This document shows, piece by piece, positions 14,018 to 21,429 of a DNA stretch of 21,429 bases. The notes beneath the pieces were generated by a model. That model did no database searches. It saw only the letters and a list, made by a program, of their open reading frames with translations, and was not told the origin of the DNA. A program made the translations under genes and the position numbers. The first letter of the stretch is position 1; the number at the start of each line of letters is the position of its first letter. The stretch is taken from contig JAGLYR010000047.1 in the NCBI GenBank assembly GCA_023132135.1, positions 1-21,429 of the forward strand. Reading direction: 5' to 3'. Source of the stretch: Candidatus Eiseniibacteriota bacterium (GTDB lineage: Bacteria > Arandabacterota > Arandabacteria > JAGLYR01).

Positions 14018-14623
14018 ATGGTTCGACGTGCTGCTCGTGGCCGAAAGGTTCTCTGGATCAGCCTCGCGGTTTCGCTGGGGATTCATATGCTGGCCGCGCG
14101 CCTGGGCTTGATGCCATCCGTTTTCTCCGTGTTCAGTCACGTGGGTGAGGGCATCCACGATCTGCGGGACGACGGAATCCGGGTTCTGTCAATTGCTTCG
14201 CCGTCGCCGCCCGCGGTGAGTCCTGAGTTGCCTCCGGAAATCACGGCGGATGCCATTGGGGAGGAGCTTGCGGTGGAGTTCGAGCTGGCGCCGGCGGGTC
14301 TGGATCCAGGAGATGGCAGTGGGCGGCCGGGTGCGGTTTCAGGATCCTCTTCGCTGCCGCCCGTTCCCCGCACCGTACCCTGGCTCAAGTACCCGCCGGC
14401 GGCGCTGGAGGACGGAGTATCTGGGACGGTTGTCCTGCACCTTCTGATTGGCTCCGACGGGCGGGTTGTGGAAGTGGAGGTGGTGAAGGAGCTCAGATTC
14501 GACTGCGATCGCGCCGCGGTGGAGGCTGCGAGAGGAATGGTCTTCGAACCTGCCCGGGCGGGCGGGCGCGCGGTAAGAGCGTGGACCGAGTACGAGATCT
14601 CCTTCGATCCGGGCGAACCGTAG
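14018..14623 (+). CDS. tonB: TonB family energy transducer
   Basis: This 201-aa inner-membrane-anchored protein links proton-motive force (through ExbB/ExbD) to outer-membrane receptors. It has a basic N-terminus (MVRRAARGRK), one TM helix at about 10-30 (VLWISLAVSLGIHMLAARLG) and a short Pro-containing periplasmic linker (SPSPPAVSPELPPE). The TonB C-terminal domain is clear: KYPPAALEDGVSGTVVLHLLIGSDGRVVEVEVVKE, then AAVEAARGMVFEPA. The linker is short compared with E. coli TonB. ATG 14018 is preferred over 13958 because GGAG (14007-14010) lies 7 nt upstream and the next residues lead directly into the TM. It heads the five-gene run to 18264. No exbB or exbD is in the window. The TonB-dependent receptor at 18632 is a plausible partner. 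Confidence 0.82.
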   Translation: MVRRAARGRKVLWISLAVSLGIHMLAARLGLMPSVFSVFSHVGEGIHDLRDDGIRVLSIASPSPPAVSPELPPEITADAIGEELAVEFELAPAGLDPGDGSGRPGAVSGSSSLPPVPRTVPWLKYPPAALEDGVSGTVVLHLLIGSDGRVVEVEVVKELRFDCDRAAVEAARGMVFEPARAGGRAVRAWTEYEISFDPGEP

Positions 14624-14641
14624 GTTGCAGATGGGGGGAGG

Positions 14642-15475
14642 ATGACCGCAGACAGTCCATTTGACCTGGATGCGCACCCCGGGAAGGGACTGGGTGGTCA
14701 CCCGCATGGAGTCTCTCTTCCCTCTCCCAGGGCCACTCTTCTGCTTGTCCTCGTGAGTCTCGTTCTGTGCGTGACGGCCGGCACGGTACTTCAGCTGGCG
14801 GATCTCATGATGGGGATCATCGGGACGGAGATCCTGTGCATCATGCTGCCGCTTGCGGTAGCGGTTCGCCTGGCCGGGTGTGATGCAGGGGAGACCCTGA
14901 AGCTGCGGTGGCCCGGATGGATCCCGGTGGCGTTGGCCGCCGTTATGGCTCCGGCGGCCGCGATTGTTGCCGGGGAGATTTTCTGGATCCAGGGCCGGAT
15001 CATACCCATCCCCGCATGGTACCTGGATGCAATGGAGAATCTGGTTGCTCTGGGGCGCGGGCAGGACCTCTGGCTCGGTGTCCTCGCGTTGTCCGTTCTT
15101 CCCGCTGTCGGTGAGGAAAGCCTGTTTCGGGGTTTTGTGCTTTCGGGACTGGAGCGCCGCTTCGGTCGTGTGGGAGCCCTGTGCCTGAGCGGCGTGCTCT
15201 TCGGACTTATTCATGTGGACATCTATCGATTTACCGCGGTATGCCTGCTCGGGGTTTTCTTGGGATGGGTGACGCTGACCTCGGGAAGTCTCTATCCCGC
15301 CATGGTGATCCATGCAATCAACAACGCCCTGATACTGATATCGCCGGAGCGCATGGAGCGCATGGATATCCAGTGGCTGGAGGGAAACGAGAGTGCACCA
15401 TTTCTCTGGATGGTTGCCGCTGTACTGGTGCTTGCAGCCGGAGTGGTGGCGATGCGAAAGGTAGAGCGGAGATGA
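14642..15475 (+). CDS. CPBP family intramembrane metalloprotease
   Basis: This 277-aa polytopic membrane protein has the three CPBP/Abi (CAAX protease-like) motifs in order: EESLFR (E158, E159, R163), FGLIH (F187, H191) and HAINN (H224, N228). Several hydrophobic segments (about 31-50, 58-78, 94-112, 143-157, 178-190, 196-212 and 250-270) are consistent with the family. Members cleave within membranes or act in peptide self-immunity and protein maturation; the substrate is unknown here. It starts 18 bp after tonB, with GGGGGGAGG (14633-14641) directly against ATG 14642. Its stop overlaps the start of the next gene by 4 nt, so the two are likely translationally coupled. Confidence 0.85.
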   Translation: MTADSPFDLDAHPGKGLGGHPHGVSLPSPRATLLLVLVSLVLCVTAGTVLQLADLMMGIIGTEILCIMLPLAVAVRLAGCDAGETLKLRWPGWIPVALAAVMAPAAAIVAGEIFWIQGRIIPIPAWYLDAMENLVALGRGQDLWLGVLALSVLPAVGEESLFRGFVLSGLERRFGRVGALCLSGVLFGLIHVDIYRFTAVCLLGVFLGWVTLTSGSLYPAMVIHAINNALILISPERMERMDIQWLEGNESAPFLWMVAAVLVLAAGVVAMRKVERR

Positions 15476-16308
15476 TCTGGCGTTTCCTCGATACTGGTGG
15501 GCATGACGGCGCTTTCAACATGGCGGTGGATGAGGCGCTGTTCCGGCGATGCCGCGCCGGGGACTGTCCGCCGGTTTTCCGCGTGTATCGCTGGAACCCG
15601 TGGACAATCTCGCTGGGAAGGATGGAAGACGCCGCCCTTCGCCTGGATCTGGCGGCTTGCCGGAAAGATGGCGTTCCGGTGGTGCGGCGTCCGACGGGCG
15701 GGCGGGCCGTTTACCACGCGGAAGAGCTGACCTACAGTTTTGTGGCGCGCCACTCGGACCTGCCGGTAGATTCTACCATCGGCGGAACGTATCGCTTTGT
15801 GGCGCGCGCTCTGGTGGAGGCCTTGAGATCGCTGGGGGTTCCGGCAGAGATCTGGCCGCGCGGCTCGGGCGCGGCCCAGTCGGTGTGGAATGCTGCCGGT
15901 CGCGGGGAGCTGCGCCGCGGGCCTTGTTTTGCGAGCGTGAGCCAGTACGAGATCTGTGTAGGTGGCAAGAAACTGGTGGGGTCGGCTCAGAGGCGGTGGC
16001 CGGAAGGGATCCTGCAGCACGGATCCATACTCCTCGGGTCTGCGCACCGCAGGATTGGGCGGTATCTCCGCGGAGGTTCCAGCGCCGATGGAGAAGCCCT
16101 GGCAAGCCGGACCACGTCGGTTTCCGAAGAGCTCGAACGCCCTGCGGCAGCGGAAGGTCTGGTCGAACAGCTGAAGGAAGCCACCGCGCGTATCTGGAAC
16201 GTGGAGATGGAGGAAGATCGGCTCGGACCTGAGGATCTGGAAGAAGTGGAGAAGTTGCGCAAGTTACGGTATGAGGCGGAAGGATGGGGTTTGGGAGACC
16301 CGAATTGA
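15472..16308 (+). CDS. lipM: LipM-like octanoyltransferase / lipoate-protein ligase family
   Basis: This 278-aa cytoplasmic enzyme belongs to the biotin/lipoate ligase fold and would transfer octanoate or lipoate to a carrier domain such as GcvH or E2. The ligand-binding motif is RRPTGGRAVYHAEELTYS (72-89). The conserved Lys lies in GGKKLVGSAQRR (164-175), followed by LQHGSILLG. Cys152 in GPCFASVSQYE matches the position of the catalytic Cys of Bacillus LipM (Cys150), and the total length is also the same as I recall for LipM. This favours octanoyltransferase over ATP-dependent LplA. It begins by a 4-nt ATGA overlap with the CPBP protease gene. No lipA or gcvH is nearby. Confidence 0.82.
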   Translation: MIWRFLDTGGHDGAFNMAVDEALFRRCRAGDCPPVFRVYRWNPWTISLGRMEDAALRLDLAACRKDGVPVVRRPTGGRAVYHAEELTYSFVARHSDLPVDSTIGGTYRFVARALVEALRSLGVPAEIWPRGSGAAQSVWNAAGRGELRRGPCFASVSQYEICVGGKKLVGSAQRRWPEGILQHGSILLGSAHRRIGRYLRGGSSADGEALASRTTSVSEELERPAAAEGLVEQLKEATARIWNVEMEEDRLGPEDLEEVEKLRKLRYEAEGWGLGDPN

Positions 16309-17297
16309 AGTCGACTCATCTGCTCGAGATCAAGGCACTGACGGTCGAGTTCCCGATGGACCAGGGAGTGCTCAGAGCTGTCGATGAGGTCAGCCTGTCC
16401 CTTGCCCGGGGGGAGAGTCTGGGACTGGTAGGGGAATCGGGGTGTGGCAAGTCTGTGATGGCGCAGTCTATTCTAGGACTGCTTCCCCCTCCCGGGCGGG
16501 TGCGTGCGGGGGAAATCCTCTTTGATGGAATGGATCTGGTGAAGCTGTCTCCGCCGGAGCTGCGGAAGGTGAGAGGACGCAGGATCGGCATCGTTTTCCA
16601 GGAACCTATGCGCTCGCTGAACCCGGTACTCCGGTGTGGGGAGCAGGTGGCGGAGGTGCTCCGGGCCCATCGGGGAGTCCGCGGGGGGGAAGCCCGCGCC
16701 CAGGTGTGCGCTATTTTCGAACAGATGGGTTTCCATGACGGGGGGGACCTGTACGACGCGTATCCCCATCAGCTCAGTGGGGGCATGAGGCAGAGGGTCA
16801 TGATCGCCGTTGCCCTGGCCTGCGATCCGTGTGTCCTGTTGGCGGATGAACCGACCACTGCTCTCGATGTGACCATCCAGGCTCAGATTATCTCGCTCCT
16901 GGCGCGTTTGAAGCGGGCGAGGAACCTCTCAGTCCTTTTTATCTCGCACAACCTGGCCCTGGTGTCGGAGGCGTGCGAGCGGGTAGCGGTGATGTACGCC
17001 GGGCGCATTGTGGAGGTGGCGCCGGTGGCCGGGCTCTTCGACAAGCCATGGCATCCGTATACACGGGCCCTGATCGCATGTCTGCCGGGGGTCGATGACG
17101 CCACACGGCCCACCCCCATCCCGGGAGAAGTTCCCCATCCGTTGGCGCTTCCCGGCGGCTGCCGTTTCCGCGATCGCTGCCCGGAAGCCCGGGCTGCGTG
17201 TGGCAAGGAGCCGCCGCTCGTTGAAGGGGAGGCCGGCCATTGGGTGCGTTGCTGGGTAGCGCAGGAGGCAGTGGGGAGGAACCACGATGCGGAGTAG
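16284..17297 (+). CDS. Oligopeptide/dipeptide-type ABC transporter ATPase (DppD/OppD-like)
   Basis: This 337-aa nucleotide-binding subunit is of the peptide/nickel importer class. Walker A is [10 protein letters not shown], the Q-loop is [10 protein letters not shown], the signature is LSGGMRQRV and Walker B is [12 protein letters not shown], followed by the H-loop FISHN. The C-terminal oligopeptide-ATPase extension has [15 protein letters not shown]...VRCW, whose Cys residues may bind an Fe-S cluster as reported for relatives. ATG 16284 overlaps lipM by 25 nt and follows GGCGGAAGG; TTG 16305, with GGGAG upstream and a TTGA overlap, is an alternative. It pairs with the following ATPase. No permease or solute-binding protein is in the window. 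Confidence 0.9.
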   Translation: MGFGRPELKSTHLLEIKALTVEFPMDQGVLRAVDEVSLSLARGESLGLVGESGCGKSVMAQSILGLLPPPGRVRAGEILFDGMDLVKLSPPELRKVRGRRIGIVFQEPMRSLNPVLRCGEQVAEVLRAHRGVRGGEARAQVCAIFEQMGFHDGGDLYDAYPHQLSGGMRQRVMIAVALACDPCVLLADEPTTALDVTIQAQIISLLARLKRARNLSVLFISHNLALVSEACERVAVMYAGRIVEVAPVAGLFDKPWHPYTRALIACLPGVDDATRPTPIPGEVPHPLALPGGCRFRDRCPEARAACGKEPPLVEGEAGHWVRCWVAQEAVGRNHDAE

Positions 17298-18264
17298 CAG
17301 CGGGGTTGTGGTTCTGGAGAATGTCGGGAAGACCTTCCGGATGGGTGGGACACCGTTCCAGCCTCCTCGTTCCGTTGACGCAGTGCGAGAAGTGTCCCTG
17401 AGCATCGACCGGCGTGAGAGCCTGGGTCTGGTTGGGGAGTCGGGATCAGGCAAGACTACGGTGGCGCGTATCATGGTGGGGCTATTGGAACCCACGCGGG
17501 GAAGTGTCTGTTTTGAGGGGCGAGACCTCTTCTCCGCTTCTGCCGGGGAACTGCGGATGTTGCGGCGGCATCTCCAGATTGTTTTCCAGGATCCCGAGAG
17601 CGCTTTGGATCCTCGCCAGACGGTTTTCCAGGCTCTCTTCGAAGTTCTCCAGGTGCACGGCCTCATCCGATCCGGGAAGGGGCGCGAGCAAATCCGGAGC
17701 CTCCTCAAGATGGTGGACATCCGGTGGGAGGATGCCCATCGGTATCCCCACCAGCTCAGCGGCGGGCAGTGCCAACGGGTGGGCATCGCCCGAGCGCTTG
17801 CCCTGGAGCCCTCGGTTCTTGTGGCCGATGAGCCCGTCTCGCAGCTGGATGTCTCGACGCAGGCCCAGATTGTCTCGTTGCTGGCAGATCTGAGAGGCCG
17901 CTTGGGGCTCACGGTGGTCCTCATTGCCCACGATCTGAGTGTGGTGCGGCAGGTGGTGGACCGGGTTGCGGTGATGTTGGGGGGCTGGATTGTCGAGATG
18001 GCTCCCACGGAAGATCTGTTCTCCCGTCCCCTGCATCCCTACACGCGGACGCTTCTTGAGGCGGTTCCGCGCGCCCGCCCATTCACCGGGTCTTTCGCAA
18101 GAACTGCTTCTCGCCCTCTGGGGCAGTGGAGTGCTCCCCGCTCTCCGGCCGCTTGCCCGTTCGCCCCGAGATGTCCGGACGGAACCAGTGCCTGCGCAGC
18201 CCGGATCCCCGATCTGGCCCCGGCGGATAATCCAGCCCACCTCGTGCGGTGCCGGTGGCAATAG
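17287..18264 (+). CDS. Oligopeptide/dipeptide-type ABC transporter ATPase (DppF/OppF-like)
   Basis: This 325-aa protein is the second ATPase of a heterodimeric peptide-type importer. Walker A is LVGESGSGKTT, the Q-loop is FQDPESALDP, the signature is LSGGQCQRVGIA and Walker B is VLVADEPVSQLD, followed by the H-loop LIAHD. The C-terminus has the oligopeptide-ATPase motif CPFAPRCPDGTSACA...VRC. Its ATG overlaps the upstream ATPase gene by 11 nt and is preceded by GGGAGGA 7-8 nt away, so the two are co-translated. It ends the five-gene run. No terminator hairpin was found after it; the next promoter starts at 18359. Confidence 0.9.
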   Translation: MRSSSGVVVLENVGKTFRMGGTPFQPPRSVDAVREVSLSIDRRESLGLVGESGSGKTTVARIMVGLLEPTRGSVCFEGRDLFSASAGELRMLRRHLQIVFQDPESALDPRQTVFQALFEVLQVHGLIRSGKGREQIRSLLKMVDIRWEDAHRYPHQLSGGQCQRVGIARALALEPSVLVADEPVSQLDVSTQAQIVSLLADLRGRLGLTVVLIAHDLSVVRQVVDRVAVMLGGWIVEMAPTEDLFSRPLHPYTRTLLEAVPRARPFTGSFARTASRPLGQWSAPRSPAACPFAPRCPDGTSACAARIPDLAPADNPAHLVRCRWQ

Positions 18265-18358
18265 ACCGCCGGCATGGATTCCGCGCGTAGGACTGCAACT
18301 GTGTCGGGGCAGCGAACCAATCGTCCTGTTTCCTGCTCGCTATTTCGGGTCTTGCCCC

Positions 18359-18386
18359 TTGACACTTCCGTTTTCCTTCGTATATT
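18359..18386 (+). promoter_or_regulatory. Promoter of the TonB-dependent receptor gene
   Basis: TTGACA (18359-18364), a 16-bp spacer and TATATT (18381-18386) predict transcription from about 18393. The resulting leader is about 240 nt, long enough for a regulatory RNA. Confidence 0.65.
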
Positions 18387-18392
18387 CCACCA

Positions 18393-18631
18393 GGCTCAGG
18401 GCGCTGCGGTCCAGCAGATGACTGGTGAGAAATGCAGGCTTGAGTCGCGGTGGCTGCGAGCCGTTACAATGGTTGCAAAGTCGTCAGGGCTCCGCCCGCG
18501 GATGTGGGCTGGTCCGGCGCCTGCCCTTGTGGTCCCGCGCTCCCAGGGAGCATGGGTTCACGCCCCTAAATTTTCGTCAGGAATACTGCGCGGTCTCGCG
18601 AAGACCGCAGGCAGCGGGGGAGGTGAGCGTC
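18393..18631 (+). promoter_or_regulatory. Long structured leader of the receptor gene
   Basis: The leader contains a 19-bp repeat copy (18422-18440) and a GCTCC-CAG-GGAGC hairpin at about 18538-18550. It also has a B12-box-like GTCAGGAATACTGC (18576-18589) and a perfect 7-bp hairpin GCGGTCT/AGACCGC (18590-18608). The hairpin lies just before the Shine-Dalgarno GGGGGAGGTGA (18616-18626). This layout could regulate translation, but no riboswitch family is confirmed. Confidence 0.35.
18422..18440 (+). repeat. Solo arm of the 181-bp palindromic element
   Basis: CTGGTGAGAAATGCAGGCT is identical to the reverse complement of 9354-9372 and differs by one base from 9514-9532. No matching second arm is visible within the next 200 bp, so this is a solo or decayed copy in the receptor leader. 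Confidence 0.6.
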
Positions 18632-21319
18632 GTGTCCAGAACAATCCGCCGGTGGAGTCTTGTTGTCTTTCTGATCTTGGGTTTTGCTTCCCTTTTGCCC
18701 AATTCCGTCCTGGCAGCGACCGGCAGGATCGGAGGCCGGATCGTCGATGCGGAATCGGGCGATCTCCTGGTATGTGCCAATGTCATTATCGAAGGCACCA
18801 GCATGGGTGCCGCTTCGAGGGCGGACGGGACCTACCTGATCACGGGTGTTCCCCCGGGAATCTACACGGTCAAAGTGATGATGATGAGTTACATGGATGG
18901 CTACCGGGAGAGTGTCCGCGTGGAGGCTGACCGGACTACGGAACTGGACTTCCGCCTGGATGTCACGAGCGTGATGGTAATCGACCCTGTGCTCGTTGAG
19001 GAACAACACAGGGACATTCATATCGATCAATCCAGCTCGGTGACCTCCATCAGCACCGGAGATCTTAAGGTCCGCGCCATAGACACAGTTGAGGAGGCCA
19101 TCGCCACCAGCCCAGGCGTGACCTTCCTCGGCGGGCAGATTCACGTCCGTGGAGGGCGCACATCCGAGGTCAAGTACTACGTGGACGGAACACAGGTTAC
19201 GAGTCCCTTTGTGGCGGGCAACTCGATGGACCTGTCCCTTGCCTCGGTTTCGGACATTGACGTTCTCTCGGGGGGGTTCGATGCCGAGTACGGAAACGCA
19301 CAGTCCGGCATCATCAACTTCGTTACCAAGGAAGGGAACGGCAAGTACTCCGGAATGGTCAAGTACATGACGGACGACTTCGGCGCGCCCGACAAGACGT
19401 ACTACGATATGGACAATGTCCTGGTGGGACTGGGTGGGCCTCTCTGGGGAAAAAACCTGTTCTTCTATCTCTCGGGGGAGGCTTCCTGGTCGGACACTTA
19501 CCTGAGCACGAACGAGCACAGAACCCCGTATGAAATCGGCCCCCTCTCCTTTCATGATCGGCAGCGGAACAGCTACTCCGGGCAGGCAAAGGTCACTTAC
19601 ATGATGGGCGCCACCAGGAAGCTGGGGCTGGAATACCTGTTCTCCAGCAGTCGCTTCGATCTCTACGACCACGCTTTCAGCCGCTCCGGGTACTGGTCGG
19701 AGCACAACGAGGAGTGGTGGCCCTGGGCCATCGATCCCACGTACACATACTATGCCGGTCCGGAGCACACACCCAACGTCGTGCAGAAGCACACCACCTA
19801 CAAGCTCTCCTGGCGTCACATGCTGGGTGCCGGGACCTTCTACGATGCTCGCTTGAGCTACTTCGTTTCGCGCGAGACCCGAAAGGTGAAAGACAAGGAG
19901 CCGTGGGAGTACAACCCGGTGTACTTCGACAATGACAACTACCTGGATCCGATGAACAGATTCTTCGCCATCCGTGGCGATTCGCCCCTCTGGCGTCGAT
20001 ACGCGACCGGCATGCTCACTTTTCGGACGGACTTGACCTCTCAGGTTTCCAAGGCGCACCAGATTCGTACGGGGTTCACCGGCAACTACTACGACCTGGA
20101 CATGTTCGAGGCGCTCTACCCGTCACGCACAGATCCGGAGGGAGTGTACCACGACAGGTACCACCTGTACTCCTGGGGCGGCGCTGTCTACATTCAGGAC
20201 CGGATGAGCTATGAAGGGATGATCATAAACGCGGGGCTCCGGTGGGACGTCTACGATCCCGGCCGCGCCGCGGTGATCAATGCGAGCATGCGGCAAACTG
20301 TGCTGATGGAGGGTGCGCACAAGGCAGCCATCGGATCTCGTCTGGTCCAGCAGCTGAGTCCCCGACTGGGCATGGCCTATCCCATTTCCGACCGGCAGGT
20401 GCTGCACTTCCACTACGGGCGCTTCTACGAGATCGCTCCGTTGTCCTATCTCTACTCGTACAGCGGACAGCAGGTTACGGCTGGAGGGACCATCGTTGGC
20501 AACGTGTTCCTGAGGCCCCAGACCACGATCGCGTACGAGATGGGGATCGAGCACCAGTTGAGCAGGAATCTCTCGCTGGACGCCACGATCTTCTACAAGG
20601 ACATTTTCGGCCTGGTCGGGACGGATCTCGAGACGAACCAGCAGAGCTCCAGTTCCAGAATCGCGCACACCTACTTCAATAAGGACTACGGTTCGGTCCG
20701 CGGGTTCGAACTCAGCCTGAACAAGCGGTTTGCCCGCCGCTTTGCGGGGAGCATGAGCTACACCTTCTCGCGAGCCACCGGGTCCAGCTCCAGCGAGAGG
20801 TTGGGGTACCAGGTTGCGCAGGACAACTACACGCGGGAGCCGATCACGGAGTTGCCGCTGGACTGGGACCAGACACATGTATTGAGCGGGAATCTCTACG
20901 TGTCTGAGCCTGGAGTCTGGGGCGTGAACCTGGACTGCAACTGGGCGTCGGGGGCTCCCTACACACCGACGGATCTGGACCAGCGGGAAATCGAGCCCGA
21001 ACTCATCAATGCCGCCCGCTTGTCTTCAACTCTGGAAGTCAACCTGAAGGCGGACAAGCGATACAAGGTCTATGGGCAGGAATTCATGCTCTTCCTCCAG
21101 GGAGACAACATCCTGGACAACCGGAATATCTGGTTGCTGGCTCCGGGCAGGGAAAATGGAAACTACCAGGCCGCCTACACGATGGATGGCGTTCTGGGTG
21201 GGGCGTACAACGAGGCGGACGTTGTGGAATCCAGCAACGATCGATTCATAGCGCTTCACGATCCGGAGGTCTACCAGCCCGGTCGCCGTTTCAAGATGGG
21301 TATACAAATAGACTGGTAG
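18632..21319 (+). CDS. TonB-dependent outer-membrane receptor with carboxypeptidase-regulatory-like N-domain
   Basis: This protein of about 895 aa is an outer-membrane active-transport receptor. It has a signal peptide (SRTIRRWSLVVFLILGF...LAA, about 1-27). A carboxypeptidase-D regulatory-like beta domain follows (about 28-110: GGRIVDAESGDLLVCANVII, RADGTYLITGVPPGIYTV). A possible TonB box is IDPVLVEEQ (about 115). The plug domain (about 125-240) has VEEAIATSPGV, VRGGRTSEVKYYVDG and YGNAQSGIINFVTK. The beta-barrel has many alternating aromatic strands and ends FKMGIQIDW, a C-terminal aromatic as needed for BAM-dependent insertion. The GTG start at 18632 is chosen because GGGGGAGGTGA ends 5 nt upstream; longer starts would be read through leader repeats. 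The substrate cannot be told. TonB at 14018 may energise it. The family includes SusC-like and OAR-like proteins, but no SusD is seen. Confidence 0.9.
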   Translation: MSRTIRRWSLVVFLILGFASLLPNSVLAATGRIGGRIVDAESGDLLVCANVIIEGTSMGAASRADGTYLITGVPPGIYTVKVMMMSYMDGYRESVRVEADRTTELDFRLDVTSVMVIDPVLVEEQHRDIHIDQSSSVTSISTGDLKVRAIDTVEEAIATSPGVTFLGGQIHVRGGRTSEVKYYVDGTQVTSPFVAGNSMDLSLASVSDIDVLSGGFDAEYGNAQSGIINFVTKEGNGKYSGMVKYMTDDFGAPDKTYYDMDNVLVGLGGPLWGKNLFFYLSGEASWSDTYLSTNEHRTPYEIGPLSFHDRQRNSYSGQAKVTYMMGATRKLGLEYLFSSSRFDLYDHAFSRSGYWSEHNEEWWPWAIDPTYTYYAGPEHTPNVVQKHTTYKLSWRHMLGAGTFYDARLSYFVSRETRKVKDKEPWEYNPVYFDNDNYLDPMNRFFAIRGDSPLWRRYATGMLTFRTDLTSQVSKAHQIRTGFTGNYYDLDMFEALYPSRTDPEGVYHDRYHLYSWGGAVYIQDRMSYEGMIINAGLRWDVYDPGRAAVINASMRQTVLMEGAHKAAIGSRLVQQLSPRLGMAYPISDRQVLHFHYGRFYEIAPLSYLYSYSGQQVTAGGTIVGNVFLRPQTTIAYEMGIEHQLSRNLSLDATIFYKDIFGLVGTDLETNQQSSSSRIAHTYFNKDYGSVRGFELSLNKRFARRFAGSMSYTFSRATGSSSSERLGYQVAQDNYTREPITELPLDWDQTHVLSGNLYVSEPGVWGVNLDCNWASGAPYTPTDLDQREIEPELINAARLSSTLEVNLKADKRYKVYGQEFMLFLQGDNILDNRNIWLLAPGRENGNYQAAYTMDGVLGGAYNEADVVESSNDRFIALHDPEVYQPGRRFKMGIQIDW

Positions 21320-21321
21320 CC

Positions 21322-21428
21322 TGAATAACCCAGGCCATAGGCGAAGTGACGAGTGTGAGAGTGGGCGAGGGCGAGTGACAAGTGTCGAGTGTCGAGGAAA
21401 TGGAGTATTGTTCCCCAATCCTAGTCGC
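21322..21428. repeat. Degenerate repeats shared with 9554-9702
   Basis: CCTGAATAACCCAGGC (21322-21337), the GTGTCGAGTGTCGAGGAAAT block with its lead-in (21369-21401), and TCCCCAATCCTAGTCGC (21412-21428) all have counterparts at 9554-9702. The second and third blocks are in reversed order here. The window ends inside this repeat region. Confidence 0.6.
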
Positions 21429-21429
21429 T

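Noticed and set aside
18425-18631. N-terminal extension of the TonB-dependent receptor
   Set aside because: It would translate the leader and its repeat copy and place the signal peptide about 70 residues in; GTG 18632 has a strong Shine-Dalgarno.

Overview
The window is GC-rich chromosomal DNA from a Gram-negative (diderm) bacterium. The evidence for an outer membrane is a TonB-dependent receptor whose barrel ends in an aromatic residue, a TonB protein, a lipoprotein and two Tat-type signal sequences. The secreted Cys-rich beta-helix protein, the FnIII-like lipoprotein and the heavy load of short intergenic repeats resemble uncultured candidate phyla of the FCB type (Eisenbacteria, Latescibacteria and similar). 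That placement is from memory of such genomes and is not proven here. There is no rRNA, tRNA, CRISPR array, transposase or phage gene.

Layout. (1) 1-2454: a sigma70-type promoter, then two overlapping genes, a Tat-signal DUF362 protein and a Tat-signal radical SAM enzyme of the AmrS/PflA-like family. (2) 2455-6183: an accessory stretch in which a GT-B glycosyltransferase and a secreted beta-helix protein are each separated from their neighbours by copies of the same short repeat families. (3) 6184-9216: the helicase RecD2, then a promoter followed by about 350 nt of hairpin-rich DNA that may be a non-coding RNA, then a small one-TM protein. (4) 9217-9975: a repeat-filled intergenic region with a 181-bp MITE-like palindrome, ending in a near-perfect promoter. 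(5) 9976-12756: uvrA. (6) 12761-13940: promoter, lipoprotein gene and a very strong intrinsic terminator. (7) 14018-18264: a tight operon tonB - CPBP protease - lipM-like octanoyltransferase - two oligopeptide-type ABC ATPases, the last three junctions overlapping. (8) 18359-21319: promoter, a leader of about 240 nt and a large TonB-dependent receptor, followed by more repeat DNA.

Functional links. TonB (14018) could energise the receptor at 18632. The ATPase pair has no permease or binding protein beside it, so it must work with subunits encoded elsewhere. RecD2 and UvrA are DNA-repair housekeeping genes. No clearly new defence or biosynthetic system is visible. The most unusual items are the Tat-signal DUF362/radical SAM pair with an inverted repeat straddling its promoter, the structured RNA candidate at 8382-8730, and the interspersed repeat families that bracket single genes.
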